Shown here: positions 48,424 through 57,268 of the stretch, in pieces
Layout: the number at the start of each line of letters is the position of its first letter
Position numbering within the stretch: the stretch's first letter is position 1
NCBI RefSeq assembly: GCF_014203535.1
Contig: NZ_JACHJI010000004.1
Span: 1 to 64,000 of the forward strand
Direction: 5' to 3'
Source: Streptomyces griseomycini
GTDB lineage: Bacteria > Actinomycetota > Actinomycetes > Streptomycetales > Streptomycetaceae
DNA length: 64,000 bases
The notes under the pieces: generated by a model
Seen by the model: only the letters and a program-made list of their open reading frames with translations
Databases searched by the model: none
Told to the model about the DNA's origin: nothing
Position numbers and translations under genes: made by a program

Positions 48424-48524
48424 TCACGTCCTGGCATCGGGACGCCCAGGCCGCCGTCGGGGCCTGTGGCGCCGTGCCATCATCGAGCTTCGATCGACCA
48501 GTGGAGTCCAAGTTGGGAGGGCGC

Positions 48525-49034
48525 GTGGCGATGGAGGCCGGCCCTCGCGACACCGCACACGGCACCGAGCACCTCACCACCGAGCGGGGTGAGCCGGAGC
48601 AGGAGACCGACCGTCTCAGCCCCGACGGGCCCGAGGAGGCGCAGGGCGGTGTGAGCGACGACGGCCCCGAGCCGGACGAGATGTTCGCGGGCGGTGACGA
48701 GGTCGAGGTCGAGCTGCGACCGCAGCGCCGACTGCGCATCTGGCAGCTCGCGCCCATCGTCGGCCTGGCCGCGGTCGGTTCCCTGATGTTCGCCTTCCCG
48801 CTCGCCTTCGACTTCGGCGACAGCGGGGCCGTGATCGCCATGCTGGGCCTGCTGATCTGCTCCTGCTCGGCCGGCTGGGGGATGATGGCCGCCCGCAAGG
48901 TGGGTCACACCTGGCCGGGCCTGCCGGCCAGGGGCTCCGGACGCAGACCCGACTGGCGGGTCGTGGCCGGCTACGCCGTGACGGTCGCCGCGGTGGTGGC
49001 CCTGGCCGTCTGGCGGGTCGCCCGGCTCCGCTGA
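48525..49034 (+). CDS. Membrane protein of unknown function
   Basis: 169 residues from GTG 48525, with RBS GGGAGG at 48515-48520. An acidic N-terminal ~75 residues (Glu/Asp/Pro) precede three hydrophobic helices (about 82-102, 108-130 and 148-166). The family is conserved between miaA and dapF in Streptomyces as far as I know, but has no assigned role. A start 24 nt earlier (GTG 48501) is possible. Confidence 0.7.
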   Translation: MAMEAGPRDTAHGTEHLTTERGEPEQETDRLSPDGPEEAQGGVSDDGPEPDEMFAGGDEVEVELRPQRRLRIWQLAPIVGLAAVGSLMFAFPLAFDFGDSGAVIAMLGLLICSCSAGWGMMAARKVGHTWPGLPARGSGRRPDWRVVAGYAVTVAAVVALAVWRVARLR

Positions 49035-49066
49035 CGCCCGTCCCGGTCACCGGCGGGGAGGGCGTC
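49033..49066 (+). terminator. Hairpin after the membrane protein gene
   Basis: GACGCCC (49033-49039) pairs with GGGCGTC (49060-49066), with a shorter GC pairing inside the 20-nt loop. It starts within the stop codon and ends 28 nt before dapF. Confidence 0.5.
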
Positions 49067-49093
49067 GCCGTGCCCACCCCGTACGATCGAGGA

Positions 49094-49972
49094 ATGAGCA
49101 CGCGGATCGCCTTCCTCAAGGGCCACGGCACCGAGAACGACTTCGTGATCGTTCCGGACCCGGAGAACGCCGTCGACCTGTCCCCGGCCGCCGTCGCCGC
49201 CCTGTGCGACCGCCGCGCGGGCATCGGCGGCGACGGACTGCTGCACGTGGTGCGGTCCGCGGCGCACCCCGAAGGCCGGGCCATGGCGGACGAGGCCGAG
49301 TGGTTCATGGACTACCGCAACGGCGACGGCTCGGTCGCCGAGATGTGCGGCAACGGGGTGCGCGTGTTCGCGCGCTACCTGCAGCGCGCCGGACACGTGG
49401 CCGAGGGTGATCTCGCGGTCGCCACGCGCGGGGGTGTGAAGGCCGTGCACATCGCCAAGGACGGCGACATCACCGTCGGCATGGGCAAGGCGCTGTTCCC
49501 CGAGGGCGACGTCACGGTGAGCGTCGGCGAGCGCAGCTGGCCCGCGCGGAACGTGAACATGGGCAACCCGCACGCGGTGGCCTTCGTGGACGACCTCGCC
49601 CACGCCGGTGACCTGCGCACCCCGCCCCCCTTCAGCCCGGCCTCCGCCTACCCGGACGGCGTGAACGTCGAGTTCGTGGCCGACCGCGGCCCGCGGCACG
49701 TGGCGCTGCGGGTGCACGAGCGCGGGGCCGGCGAAACCCGTTCGTGCGGCACGGGCGCCTGCGCGGTGGCCGTGGCCACCGCCCGCCGGGACGGCGCCGA
49801 CCCGAGCGTCACCGGCACCCCGGTCACCTACACCGTGGACGTGCCCGGCGGCACCCTGGTGATCACCGAACAGCCCGACGGCGACATCGAGATGACCGGA
49901 CCCGCGGTGATCGTCGCCGAGGGCGTGATCGAGGCGGAGTGGCTGGAAAGCGCTCTTCGTCGAGCGGAGTGA
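49094..49972 (+). CDS. dapF: Diaminopimelate epimerase
   Basis: 292 residues from ATG 49094. The two catalytic cysteines are seen at C85 (MCGNGVRVFARY) and C218 (RSCGTGACAVAVA). The N-terminal KGHGTENDFVIV and MGNPHAV are standard. It converts LL- to meso-diaminopimelate; since Streptomyces peptidoglycan uses LL-DAP, its main role here would be lysine synthesis. TACGAT at 49082-49087 is a perfect -10 ending 6 nt before the ATG, so the transcript should be leaderless. Confidence 0.95.
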   Translation: MSTRIAFLKGHGTENDFVIVPDPENAVDLSPAAVAALCDRRAGIGGDGLLHVVRSAAHPEGRAMADEAEWFMDYRNGDGSVAEMCGNGVRVFARYLQRAGHVAEGDLAVATRGGVKAVHIAKDGDITVGMGKALFPEGDVTVSVGERSWPARNVNMGNPHAVAFVDDLAHAGDLRTPPPFSPASAYPDGVNVEFVADRGPRHVALRVHERGAGETRSCGTGACAVAVATARRDGADPSVTGTPVTYTVDVPGGTLVITEQPDGDIEMTGPAVIVAEGVIEAEWLESALRRAE

Positions 49973-50162
49973 CGGAGCGGTATCCCAGTCCCCGGTCGAC
50001 GGAACGCGGACATCAGCGGGGTGCGGGGCCGGATTCCGCTTCGAGATCACGGTGGACCGCCGATCGGGTGGCGTGAAACCGCCACGGGAGGGACCTTCCC
50101 TCGAAGGAGTGATCCGTTTCACGCTCGGCGAGAGGCGGTCAACCACACCGGGCCGGGCTCGG

Positions 50163-50207
50163 TAGCATCAAGCACCGGCCCGGACGGGGGAGCGAACACC
50201 GCTCCCC
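50163..50207 (+). promoter_or_regulatory. rshA promoter -10 and leader hairpin
   Basis: TAGCAT (50163-50168) is a -10-like hexamer. GGGGAGCG/CGCTCCCC (50187-50194 with 50200-50207) forms an 8-bp, 5-nt-loop hairpin in the presumed 5' leader, 57 nt before the rshA start. The remainder of the 49973-50264 spacer shows no gene. Confidence 0.45.
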
Positions 50208-50264
50208 GAGCCCGAGTCCGCCACGGGGCGCGTCGTCCGCCGGTCCACGCAGCCGGAGGTGCCC

Positions 50265-52427
50265 ATGAACGCGGAGGCCGTCAATCCTGCGACCCCGGGC
50301 CCTGTGACATCTGGTCATGTCACACCCACGGGGTCGCGCAGGAAGGCCCGCCCCCGGCTCGACCTGCGCCGACTGGGGCGCGCGGCGCTGCTCGGCCCCG
50401 GCACCCGCGACCGGCTCCCCGACGCCATCGGCCACGTGGTCGACGCCCACCGCGCCCACCATCCCGACGCCGACATCGAACCCCTGCGCCGCGCCTACCT
50501 CCTGGCCGAGTCCTCCCACCGCGGCCAGATGCGCAAGAGCGGTGAGCCGTACATCACCCACCCGCTCGCGGTGACCCTGATCCTCGCCGAACTCGGCGCG
50601 GAGACCACGACCTTGACGGCCTCCCTGCTCCACGACACCGTCGAGGACACCGAGGTGACGCTCGACCAGGTGCGGGAGCAGTTCGGCGAGGAGGTGCGCT
50701 ACCTCGTCGACGGCGTCACCAAACTGGAGAAGGTCGACTACGGCGCCGCCGCCGAGCCCGAGACCTTCCGCAAGATGCTCGTCGCCACCGGCAACGACGT
50801 CCGCGTGATGTCGATCAAACTCGCGGACCGCCTGCACAACATGCGCACCCTCGGCGTGATGCGCCCCGAGAAGCAGGAACGCATCGCCAAGGTCACCCGG
50901 GACGTCCTGATCCCCCTCGCCGAACGCCTCGGGGTCCAGGCGCTCAAGACGGAACTGGAGGACCTGGTCTTCGCGATCCTCCACCCCGGGGAGTACGAGC
51001 ACACACGGGAGCTGATCGTCCGCAACGCCGCCCGCGCGGACGACCCGCTCGCCGAGGTCGCCGACGAGGTGCGCAAGGTGCTCCGCGAGGCCGACCTCAC
51101 CGCGGAAGTCCTCATCCGTCCACGTCACTTCGTCTCCGTGCACCGCGTGTCCCGCAAGCGCGGGCGGTTGCGCGGCGCCGACTTCGGCCGCCTGCTGGTG
51201 CTGGTGAACGAGGACGCCGACTGCTACGGCGTCCTCGGCGAACTGCACACCTGCATGACGCCCGTGGTGTCGGAGTTCAAGGACTTCATCGCCGTACCGA
51301 AGTTCAACCTGTACCAGTCGCTGCACACCGCCGTGGCGCGCGAGGACGGCCAGGTCGTCGAAGTCCTCATCCGCACCCACCAGATGCACAAGGTCGCCGA
51401 GGCCGGGGTCGTCGCCCTCGGCAACCCCTACGCGGCCCCGCCGGAGGAACAGTCCGCGAGCGACGGCGAGCGCGTCGACCCCACCCGGCCCGGCTGGCTC
51501 TCCCGGCTGCTGGACTGGCAGCGGGCCGCGCCCGACCCCGACACCTTCTGGTCCACCCTGCGCGAGGACCTCGCCCAGGACCGCGAGATCACCGTCTTCC
51601 GCCCCGACGGCGGCACGCTCGGCCTGCCCGAGGGGGCGACCTGCGTGGACGCCGCGTACGCGCAGTACGGCGAGGACGCCCACGCGTGCATCGGCGCCCG
51701 GGTCAACGGCCGTCTGGCGACACTGAGCACCGTCCTGAAGGACGGTGACACCGTCCAGCTCCTCATGGGTCAGGACCCCGCCTCGGAGCCCTCCAGGGAG
51801 TGGCTGAAGCACGCCCACACCCCCGCGGCCCGCATCGCCATCCAGCGCTGGCTGGCCACCCACCCCGTGCCGGACACCGCGTCCGCGACGGAACCCGCGG
51901 CTCAGCGGCCCGCCGACGACCCCGCCGCTCCGCAGGCCCCCCCGGCTCCGGACACGGCGCCCGATCGCCCCACCGCGGCCCAGGTCCTGGCCGACCGGCC
52001 CGGCGCGTCCGTACGGCTCGCCCGCTGCTGCACGCCCGTGCCGCCCGACGAGGTGACCGGTTTCGTCGTGCGCGGGGGAGCGGTCACCGTGCACCGGGCC
52101 GAGTGCGCCGCGGTCGCGCGCATGAAGAACTCCGGACGCGCGGAGGTCGGGGTGCGCTGGGGGGAGGGCGCCGAGTGCCGGGTCACGCTGGTCGCGGAAT
52201 CGTTCGTCCGGCCCCACCTGCTCGCGGACCTCACCGAGGCCATGGCCCTCGAGGGCGCCGAGATCGTCTCCGCCACCGTCGAACCGCCGACCCAGCAGCA
52301 GGTGCGGCACACGTACACCGTGCAGCTGCCGGACGCCGCGGGGCTGCCCGCCCTCATGCGCGCGATGCGCAACGTGGCCGGCGTGTACGACGTGAGCCGG
52401 GCACAACCGCCGGCCCCGGGCGCCTGA
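50265..52427 (+). CDS. rshA: RelA/SpoT homolog RshA ((p)ppGpp synthetase/hydrolase)
   Basis: 720 residues from ATG 50265, with RBS GGAGG. HD hydrolase domain (about 55-210): SSHRGQMRKSGEPYITHP and LLHDTVEDTEVT keep the metal-binding residues, with KLADRLHNMRTL. Synthetase-like domain (about 280-410): DCYGVLGELH, FKDFIAVPKFNLYQSLHTAV and EVLIRTHQMH are present, and an Asp aligns with the catalytic D of Rel_Seq, but the RxKxxS segment reads RPRHFVS and the following AAHWxYK is lost. TGS (about 440-505) and a C-terminal ACT-like region follow. It corresponds to S. coelicolor rshA, the second RSH besides relA. Hydrolase activity looks secure; synthetase activity is less certain from sequence. Confidence 0.9.
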   Translation: MNAEAVNPATPGPVTSGHVTPTGSRRKARPRLDLRRLGRAALLGPGTRDRLPDAIGHVVDAHRAHHPDADIEPLRRAYLLAESSHRGQMRKSGEPYITHPLAVTLILAELGAETTTLTASLLHDTVEDTEVTLDQVREQFGEEVRYLVDGVTKLEKVDYGAAAEPETFRKMLVATGNDVRVMSIKLADRLHNMRTLGVMRPEKQERIAKVTRDVLIPLAERLGVQALKTELEDLVFAILHPGEYEHTRELIVRNAARADDPLAEVADEVRKVLREADLTAEVLIRPRHFVSVHRVSRKRGRLRGADFGRLLVLVNEDADCYGVLGELHTCMTPVVSEFKDFIAVPKFNLYQSLHTAVAREDGQVVEVLIRTHQMHKVAEAGVVALGNPYAAPPEEQSASDGERVDPTRPGWLSRLLDWQRAAPDPDTFWSTLREDLAQDREITVFRPDGGTLGLPEGATCVDAAYAQYGEDAHACIGARVNGRLATLSTVLKDGDTVQLLMGQDPASEPSREWLKHAHTPAARIAIQRWLATHPVPDTASATEPAAQRPADDPAAPQAPPAPDTAPDRPTAAQVLADRPGASVRLARCCTPVPPDEVTGFVVRGGAVTVHRAECAAVARMKNSGRAEVGVRWGEGAECRVTLVAESFVRPHLLADLTEAMALEGAEIVSATVEPPTQQQVRHTYTVQLPDAAGLPALMRAMRNVAGVYDVSRAQPPAPGA

Positions 52428-52581
52428 CGCGTCCCGCGCGGGAACGGGCCTCGCGCACATCCGGCGGGCCGCCGCGGGCGCGGGCAGCCGGTGCACCGGA
52501 GCGGAACCCCCGCTGACCCGGTCGGGTGGGCCGGGAGCGCGCCGCCGCCGCAGCGCACGCGCGCGCTGGTAGCCGTGGGAC

Positions 52582-54153
52582 ATGCCGCTCACCTCCCACC
52601 GCCAGGCCGTTCCCACGCCGGTCCGTCACGCCCACCGCCGTCGACGGGCGGCCACCGCGCTGCTCGCCTCCGCCGTCTCCGTCTGCCTCCTCGCCGCGAG
52701 CGCCCCCGCCGTCCCGCTGGGCATCGGCGACCGCCTCTTCCCGCACCTGGGCAACCCCGGGTACGACGTGGTGTCGTACGACCTCGCCCTCGGCTACTCC
52801 GGCGCCAACGACCAGCCGCTCCGGGCCGTCACCACGATCGACGCCCGGATGACCGCCGACCTGGAGCGGCTCAACCTGGACTTCGCCCGCGGAACGGTCC
52901 ACTCGGTCGAGGTCGACGGCGCTCCGGCCGCCTTCGCCGGCGCCGGCGAGGACCTCGTGATCACTCCCGAGGACCCTCTCGACGCGGGCGAGCGGACCCG
53001 CATCACCGTGTGGCACACCAGTGACCCCGTGGCCGCCGGGGACCGCGAGGGCGGCTGGGTGCGCACCGCGGACGGCCTCGTCATGGCCAACCAGGCCGAC
53101 GCCGCCCACCTGGTGTTCCCGTGCAACGACCACCCCTCCGACAAGGCGATGTTCACCTTCCGGATCACCGCCCCCGACGGCCACACGGCCGTCGCCGGCG
53201 GACTGCCGGCCGGGGTCGACCGCACGCGCGGGGCCACCACGTGGACGTACCGCACCGGGCACCCCATGGCCACCGAACTCGCCCAGGTGTCCATCGGCCG
53301 CTCCACGGTCCTGCGTCGCACCGGCCCGCACGGCCTGCCGCTGCGCGACGTCGTCCCCGCGGAGCACCGCGCGGAGCTCGAACCCTGGCTGGCGAAGACC
53401 TCCGGCCAGATCTCCTGGATGGAGGACAAGGTCGGACGCTACCCGTTCGAGACCTACGGCCTGCTCATGGCCGACGCGTCCACCGGCTTCGCACTCGAGA
53501 CGCAGACGCTCCCCCTCTTCGAGCGGGAACTCTTCACCGACCCCGCCCGACCCGAGTGGTACGTCGAGTCGGTCATGGTGCACGAGCTGGCCCACCAGTG
53601 GTTCGGCAACAGCGTCAGCCCCCGCACCTGGTCCGACCTGTGGCTCAACGAGGGGCACGCCACCTGGTACGAGGCGCTGTACGCGCAGGAGAGGGCCGGC
53701 AGGTCCCTCGAGGCCCGGATGAAGGCCGCCTACGCGTCCTCCGACCACTGGCGCGCGACCGGCGGACCGCCCGCCGCGCCCGAGGTCCCCGAGCCCGGCC
53801 GGCAGCTGGGCATCTTCCGGCCGAACGTCTACGACGGCGGTGCCCTCGTGCTGTACGCCCTGCGCCAGGAGATCGGCCGCGCCGCCTTCGAACGCCTGGA
53901 GCGCGACTGGGTGACCCGTCACCGGGACGGCACGGCCACGACCGCCGACTTCGTCCGGCTCGCCTCCGCCGTCGCCGGACGCGACCTGACCGGTTTCCTG
54001 AACCCCTGGCTCTACGGGGCCACGACCCCGCCGATGCCCGGACACCCGGAGTGGAGGTCCACGGCGCGGGCCGCGGCGCCCGCCCACGGGCCGGAGGCGT
54101 CCGCGCACCGGCCTGGCGGGTCCGCGCATCGATCGGGCGGGGGACGGGAATAA
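52582..54153 (+). CDS. Secreted M1-family metallopeptidase
   Basis: 523 residues. A Sec signal peptide covers about 1-43 (twin-Arg-rich n-region HRRRR, hydrophobic ALLASAVSVCLLAASAPA). The zinc site is HELAH (H334, E335, H338) with E357 in WLNEGHATWYEAL. The substrate-recognition loop reads GFALETQT where classical aminopeptidase N has GAMEN, as in other short streptomycete M1 proteins. It lacks the large C-terminal domain IV. It probably acts as an extracellular aminopeptidase. It lies between rshA and hflX with no operon link. Confidence 0.85.
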   Translation: MPLTSHRQAVPTPVRHAHRRRRAATALLASAVSVCLLAASAPAVPLGIGDRLFPHLGNPGYDVVSYDLALGYSGANDQPLRAVTTIDARMTADLERLNLDFARGTVHSVEVDGAPAAFAGAGEDLVITPEDPLDAGERTRITVWHTSDPVAAGDREGGWVRTADGLVMANQADAAHLVFPCNDHPSDKAMFTFRITAPDGHTAVAGGLPAGVDRTRGATTWTYRTGHPMATELAQVSIGRSTVLRRTGPHGLPLRDVVPAEHRAELEPWLAKTSGQISWMEDKVGRYPFETYGLLMADASTGFALETQTLPLFERELFTDPARPEWYVESVMVHELAHQWFGNSVSPRTWSDLWLNEGHATWYEALYAQERAGRSLEARMKAAYASSDHWRATGGPPAAPEVPEPGRQLGIFRPNVYDGGALVLYALRQEIGRAAFERLERDWVTRHRDGTATTADFVRLASAVAGRDLTGFLNPWLYGATTPPMPGHPEWRSTARAAAPAHGPEASAHRPGGSAHRSGGGRE

Positions 54154-54356
54154 CACGATGACGAGACGGGCCGTACCGTGCGACCATCGTCAGGTCCGCG
54201 CGGCACGGGACACGGGAATCTCCCGGGGTACCCGTACGTTGAGGACAGTGACGGAAGGTCTCACGGACAGGTCCCACCGACCGGATCCGGAGCCCGGAGG
54301 GCAGCCGAAGCCCCACTCCGTCGCCGCAGACGGTTTCCCATCGACGTAAGGACCCA

Positions 54357-55850
54357 ATGACCTCCTCTTCTTCCCCTTCCCAGGACACCAAGCGCTTCGC
54401 GCACACCTATCCCGAGGGTCTTCGGGCCGATGCCCTGATGGAAGAGGACGTCGCCTGGAGCCTCGAGATCGACGGAGAGCGGGACGGCGACCAGTTCGAC
54501 CGCTCCGAGCGCGCGGCCCTGCGCCGTGTCGCCGGCCTCTCCACCGAGCTCGAGGACGTCACCGAGGTCGAGTACCGGCAGCTCCGCCTGGAGCGCGTCG
54601 TGCTCGTCGGGGTGTGGACCTCGGGCACCGTACAGGACGCGGAGAACTCCCTGGCGGAGCTCGCCGCCCTCGCGGAGACGGCCGGCGCCCTCGTCCTCGA
54701 CGGCGTGATCCAGCGCCGCGACAAGCCGGACGCCGCCACCTACATCGGCTCCGGCAAGGCCGCGGAACTGCGCGACATCGTGCTCGACACGGGCGCGGAC
54801 ACCGTCATCTGCGACGGTGAGCTCAGCCCCGGCCAGCTGATCCACCTCGAGGACGTCGTCAAGGTCAAGGTCATCGACCGTACGGCCCTGATCCTGGACA
54901 TCTTCGCCCAGCACGCCAAGTCCCGAGAGGGCAAGGCGCAGGTCGCGCTCGCGCAGATGCAGTACATGCTGCCGCGGCTGCGCGGCTGGGGTCAGTCGCT
55001 GTCCCGGCAGATGGGCGGCGGCAAGGGCGGCGGCCTCGCCACCCGTGGTCCCGGTGAGACCAAGATCGAGACGGACCGGCGCCGGATCCGCGAGAAGATG
55101 GCGAAGATGCGCCGGGAGATCGCGGAGATGAAGACCGGCCGCGAGATCAAGCGCCAGGAGCGCAGGCGCAACAAGGTGCCGTCCGTGGCCATCGCGGGCT
55201 ACACCAACGCCGGCAAGTCCTCGCTGCTCAACCGCCTCACCGGCGCGGGCGTCCTGGTCGAGAACGCCCTGTTCGCGACCCTCGACCCGACCGTGCGCCG
55301 GGCCGAGACCCCGAGCGGACGGCTGTACACACTGGCCGACACGGTCGGATTCGTCCGGCACCTGCCGCACCACCTGGTCGAGGCGTTCCGCTCCACCATG
55401 GAGGAGGTCGGCGACTCCGACCTGATCCTGCACGTGGTGGACGGTTCGCACCCGAACCCGGAGGAGCAGCTGGCCGCCGTGCGCGAGGTGATCAGGGACG
55501 TCGGCGCCACCGACGTACCCGAGATCGTCGTGATCAACAAGGCCGACGCGGCCGACCCGCTGACCCTTCAGCGGCTGCTGCGGACGGAGAAGCGCTCCAT
55601 CGCGGTCTCGGCCCGCACCGGCCGGGGCATCGAGGAGCTGCTCGCGCTCATCGACAACGAGCTTCCCCGCCCGTCGGTGGAGATCGAGGCACTCGTGCCG
55701 TACACCCACGGCAAGCTGGTCGCCCGCGCCCACGACGAGGGCGAGGTGATCTCCGAGGAGCACACCCCGGAGGGCACCCTGCTCAAGGTGCGGGTGCACG
55801 AGGAGCTGGCGGCGGAACTCACGCCGTACGTTCCGACCCCGACCGGCTGA
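54357..55850 (+). CDS. hflX: GTPase HflX
   Basis: 497 residues from ATG 54357, with RBS AAGGA. The N-terminal HflX domain (about 70-270: GALVLDGVIQRRDKPDAATYIGSGK, and the Gly-rich RQMGGGKGGGLATRGPGET) leads into a GTPase domain with G1 AGYTNAGKSS (K287), G3 DTVGF and G4 NKAD. HflX splits stalled ribosomes under stress and binds the 50S subunit. An ~85-residue N-terminal extension is typical of actinobacterial members. Confidence 0.95.
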   Translation: MTSSSSPSQDTKRFAHTYPEGLRADALMEEDVAWSLEIDGERDGDQFDRSERAALRRVAGLSTELEDVTEVEYRQLRLERVVLVGVWTSGTVQDAENSLAELAALAETAGALVLDGVIQRRDKPDAATYIGSGKAAELRDIVLDTGADTVICDGELSPGQLIHLEDVVKVKVIDRTALILDIFAQHAKSREGKAQVALAQMQYMLPRLRGWGQSLSRQMGGGKGGGLATRGPGETKIETDRRRIREKMAKMRREIAEMKTGREIKRQERRRNKVPSVAIAGYTNAGKSSLLNRLTGAGVLVENALFATLDPTVRRAETPSGRLYTLADTVGFVRHLPHHLVEAFRSTMEEVGDSDLILHVVDGSHPNPEEQLAAVREVIRDVGATDVPEIVVINKADAADPLTLQRLLRTEKRSIAVSARTGRGIEELLALIDNELPRPSVEIEALVPYTHGKLVARAHDEGEVISEEHTPEGTLLKVRVHEELAAELTPYVPTPTG

Positions 55851-55865
55851 TCCCTTCCGGCACTG

Positions 55866-55907
55866 CGAGGGCCCGCCCCCTGCCCATGGGCAGGGGGCGG
55901 GCCCTCG
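55866..55907. terminator. 42-nt palindromic bidirectional terminator after hflX
   Basis: A perfect 42-nt palindrome (21 bp per arm, 55866-55886 with 55887-55907) lies between convergent hflX and the peptidase gene, 16 nt after the hflX stop and 12 nt from the other stop. Confidence 0.85.
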
Positions 55908-55918
55908 TCATCCATGGA

Positions 55919-57136
55919 TCACTGACCGCCGTAGGTCTTGCTCATGTTCTGGTACAGCGCCTCGGCGTCCTCGCCCAGCTGCGGGCCCGCCAACCAGGTG
56001 TTGTCGGTCGGGCCGATCGAGGTGTTGGAGACCAGCACGGTCTCACCGTCCACCACCCGGAACCAGCCGCCGCCGGACGAGCCGCCCGTCATGGTGCAGC
56101 CGATGCGGTACATCGTCGGCAGGCTCGGGCTGAGCGAGAACCGGCCCGGAGCGTCGACGCACTTGAACATCTGCAGCCCGTTGTAGGGCGGCGCGGCCGG
56201 GTAGCCCCAGGCACCCATGGCGCCCGCCTCGGCCACCGGGGGAGCGGAGAAGTCCACGTCGAGCGCGGCGCCGACCGTCTCCTCCAGGGACTTGGCCCCC
56301 TGCTCCGGCTTCACGTGCAGCACCGCGTAGTCGTACGCCGCCCCGTCACCGCCGGTCTCCGAGCCGCCCTGGATCCAGCCGTTGGACGTCGAGGCCCAGT
56401 CCGCCCACCAGTTGCCGTAGGGCGCGATCTCGGAGGCACTCGCGTTGCCCAGGTCCGCCTCGGACTTGCCGAGGTCGTTGTAGGCCGGGACGAAGACGAT
56501 GTTGCGGTACCAGCCGCCGCTGCCGCCGGCGTGCACGCAGTGGCCGGCCGTCCACACGAGGTTGGACTTGCCCGGATGGTTCACGTCCTTGATGACCGTG
56601 CCGGAGCAGACGCTCGGGCCCTCGGGGGAGTCGAAGAAGACCTTGCCGACCGGCGCCGCGTTGTCGTGGTACGGCGTCTTCTCGGCCTCGGCCCGCACCG
56701 GGGCCGGCTCCGGGTCACTGACCTCCTGGGCCGCCGCCGCGTCCTTCGTCGAGACGGTCTTGTCGGCCTCCTCGGCGGAGCGCATCCGCTCCGGCTTCCA
56801 CAGGCCCTCGATCACCGGGTTGACGAAGTCCTTGGCCTCTCTGAGCCACTTGTCCTTGTCCCAGTCCTCCCAGCCGCCGTCCTTCCACTTGTCGACGTCG
56901 ATCCCGTGCTCCTCGAGCCTGTCCGCGATGTCGGACGGGATGCTGATCCTGCCGTCGCCGTCACCGCTGCCGTCGGCGGCCTGTGATGCGGTGGCGTCGG
57001 GCTTGTCGCTCGCCGTGTCCTCCTCGGAGCCGCCGCACGCGGTCGCGGTGAGCGCCAGGGCGGCGACGAGCCCGGTGGCGGCGAGGACGGTGCGCCGTCC
57101 ACGCCCGAGTGGTGCGGACGTACGTATGGAACGCAT
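55919..57136 (-). CDS. Trypsin-like serine peptidase lipoprotein (paralog A)
   Basis: 405 residues from ATG 57136. A lipoprotein signal ends in LTATAC. A propeptide-like region (about 40-150) rich in charged residues contains the shared HGIDVDKWKDGG motif. The trypsin-fold domain has catalytic His in VWTAGHCVH, Asp in YDYAVLHV and Ser in TMTGGSSGGGWF. It resembles V8-like secreted peptidases, here probably membrane-anchored. The adjacent gene at 57269 is a close paralog in the same orientation, so the pair arose by tandem duplication. Substrate unknown. Confidence 0.87.
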   Translation of the reverse strand: MRSIRTSAPLGRGRRTVLAATGLVAALALTATACGGSEEDTASDKPDATASQAADGSGDGDGRISIPSDIADRLEEHGIDVDKWKDGGWEDWDKDKWLREAKDFVNPVIEGLWKPERMRSAEEADKTVSTKDAAAAQEVSDPEPAPVRAEAEKTPYHDNAAPVGKVFFDSPEGPSVCSGTVIKDVNHPGKSNLVWTAGHCVHAGGSGGWYRNIVFVPAYNDLGKSEADLGNASASEIAPYGNWWADWASTSNGWIQGGSETGGDGAAYDYAVLHVKPEQGAKSLEETVGAALDVDFSAPPVAEAGAMGAWGYPAAPPYNGLQMFKCVDAPGRFSLSPSLPTMYRIGCTMTGGSSGGGWFRVVDGETVLVSNTSIGPTDNTWLAGPQLGEDAEALYQNMSKTYGGQ

Positions 57137-57268
57137 GGTGCGATGACCCCCGTTGAAGCAGATGAAATGTCGTGCCGCACATGAAGGCGTGCGGCGGTGT
57201 CGGCGGTTCCGCGCCGCCACGGTGTCCCTTCCCGCGTGCGCGGCGGCGCGCGGGAAGGGACCGGCCGG

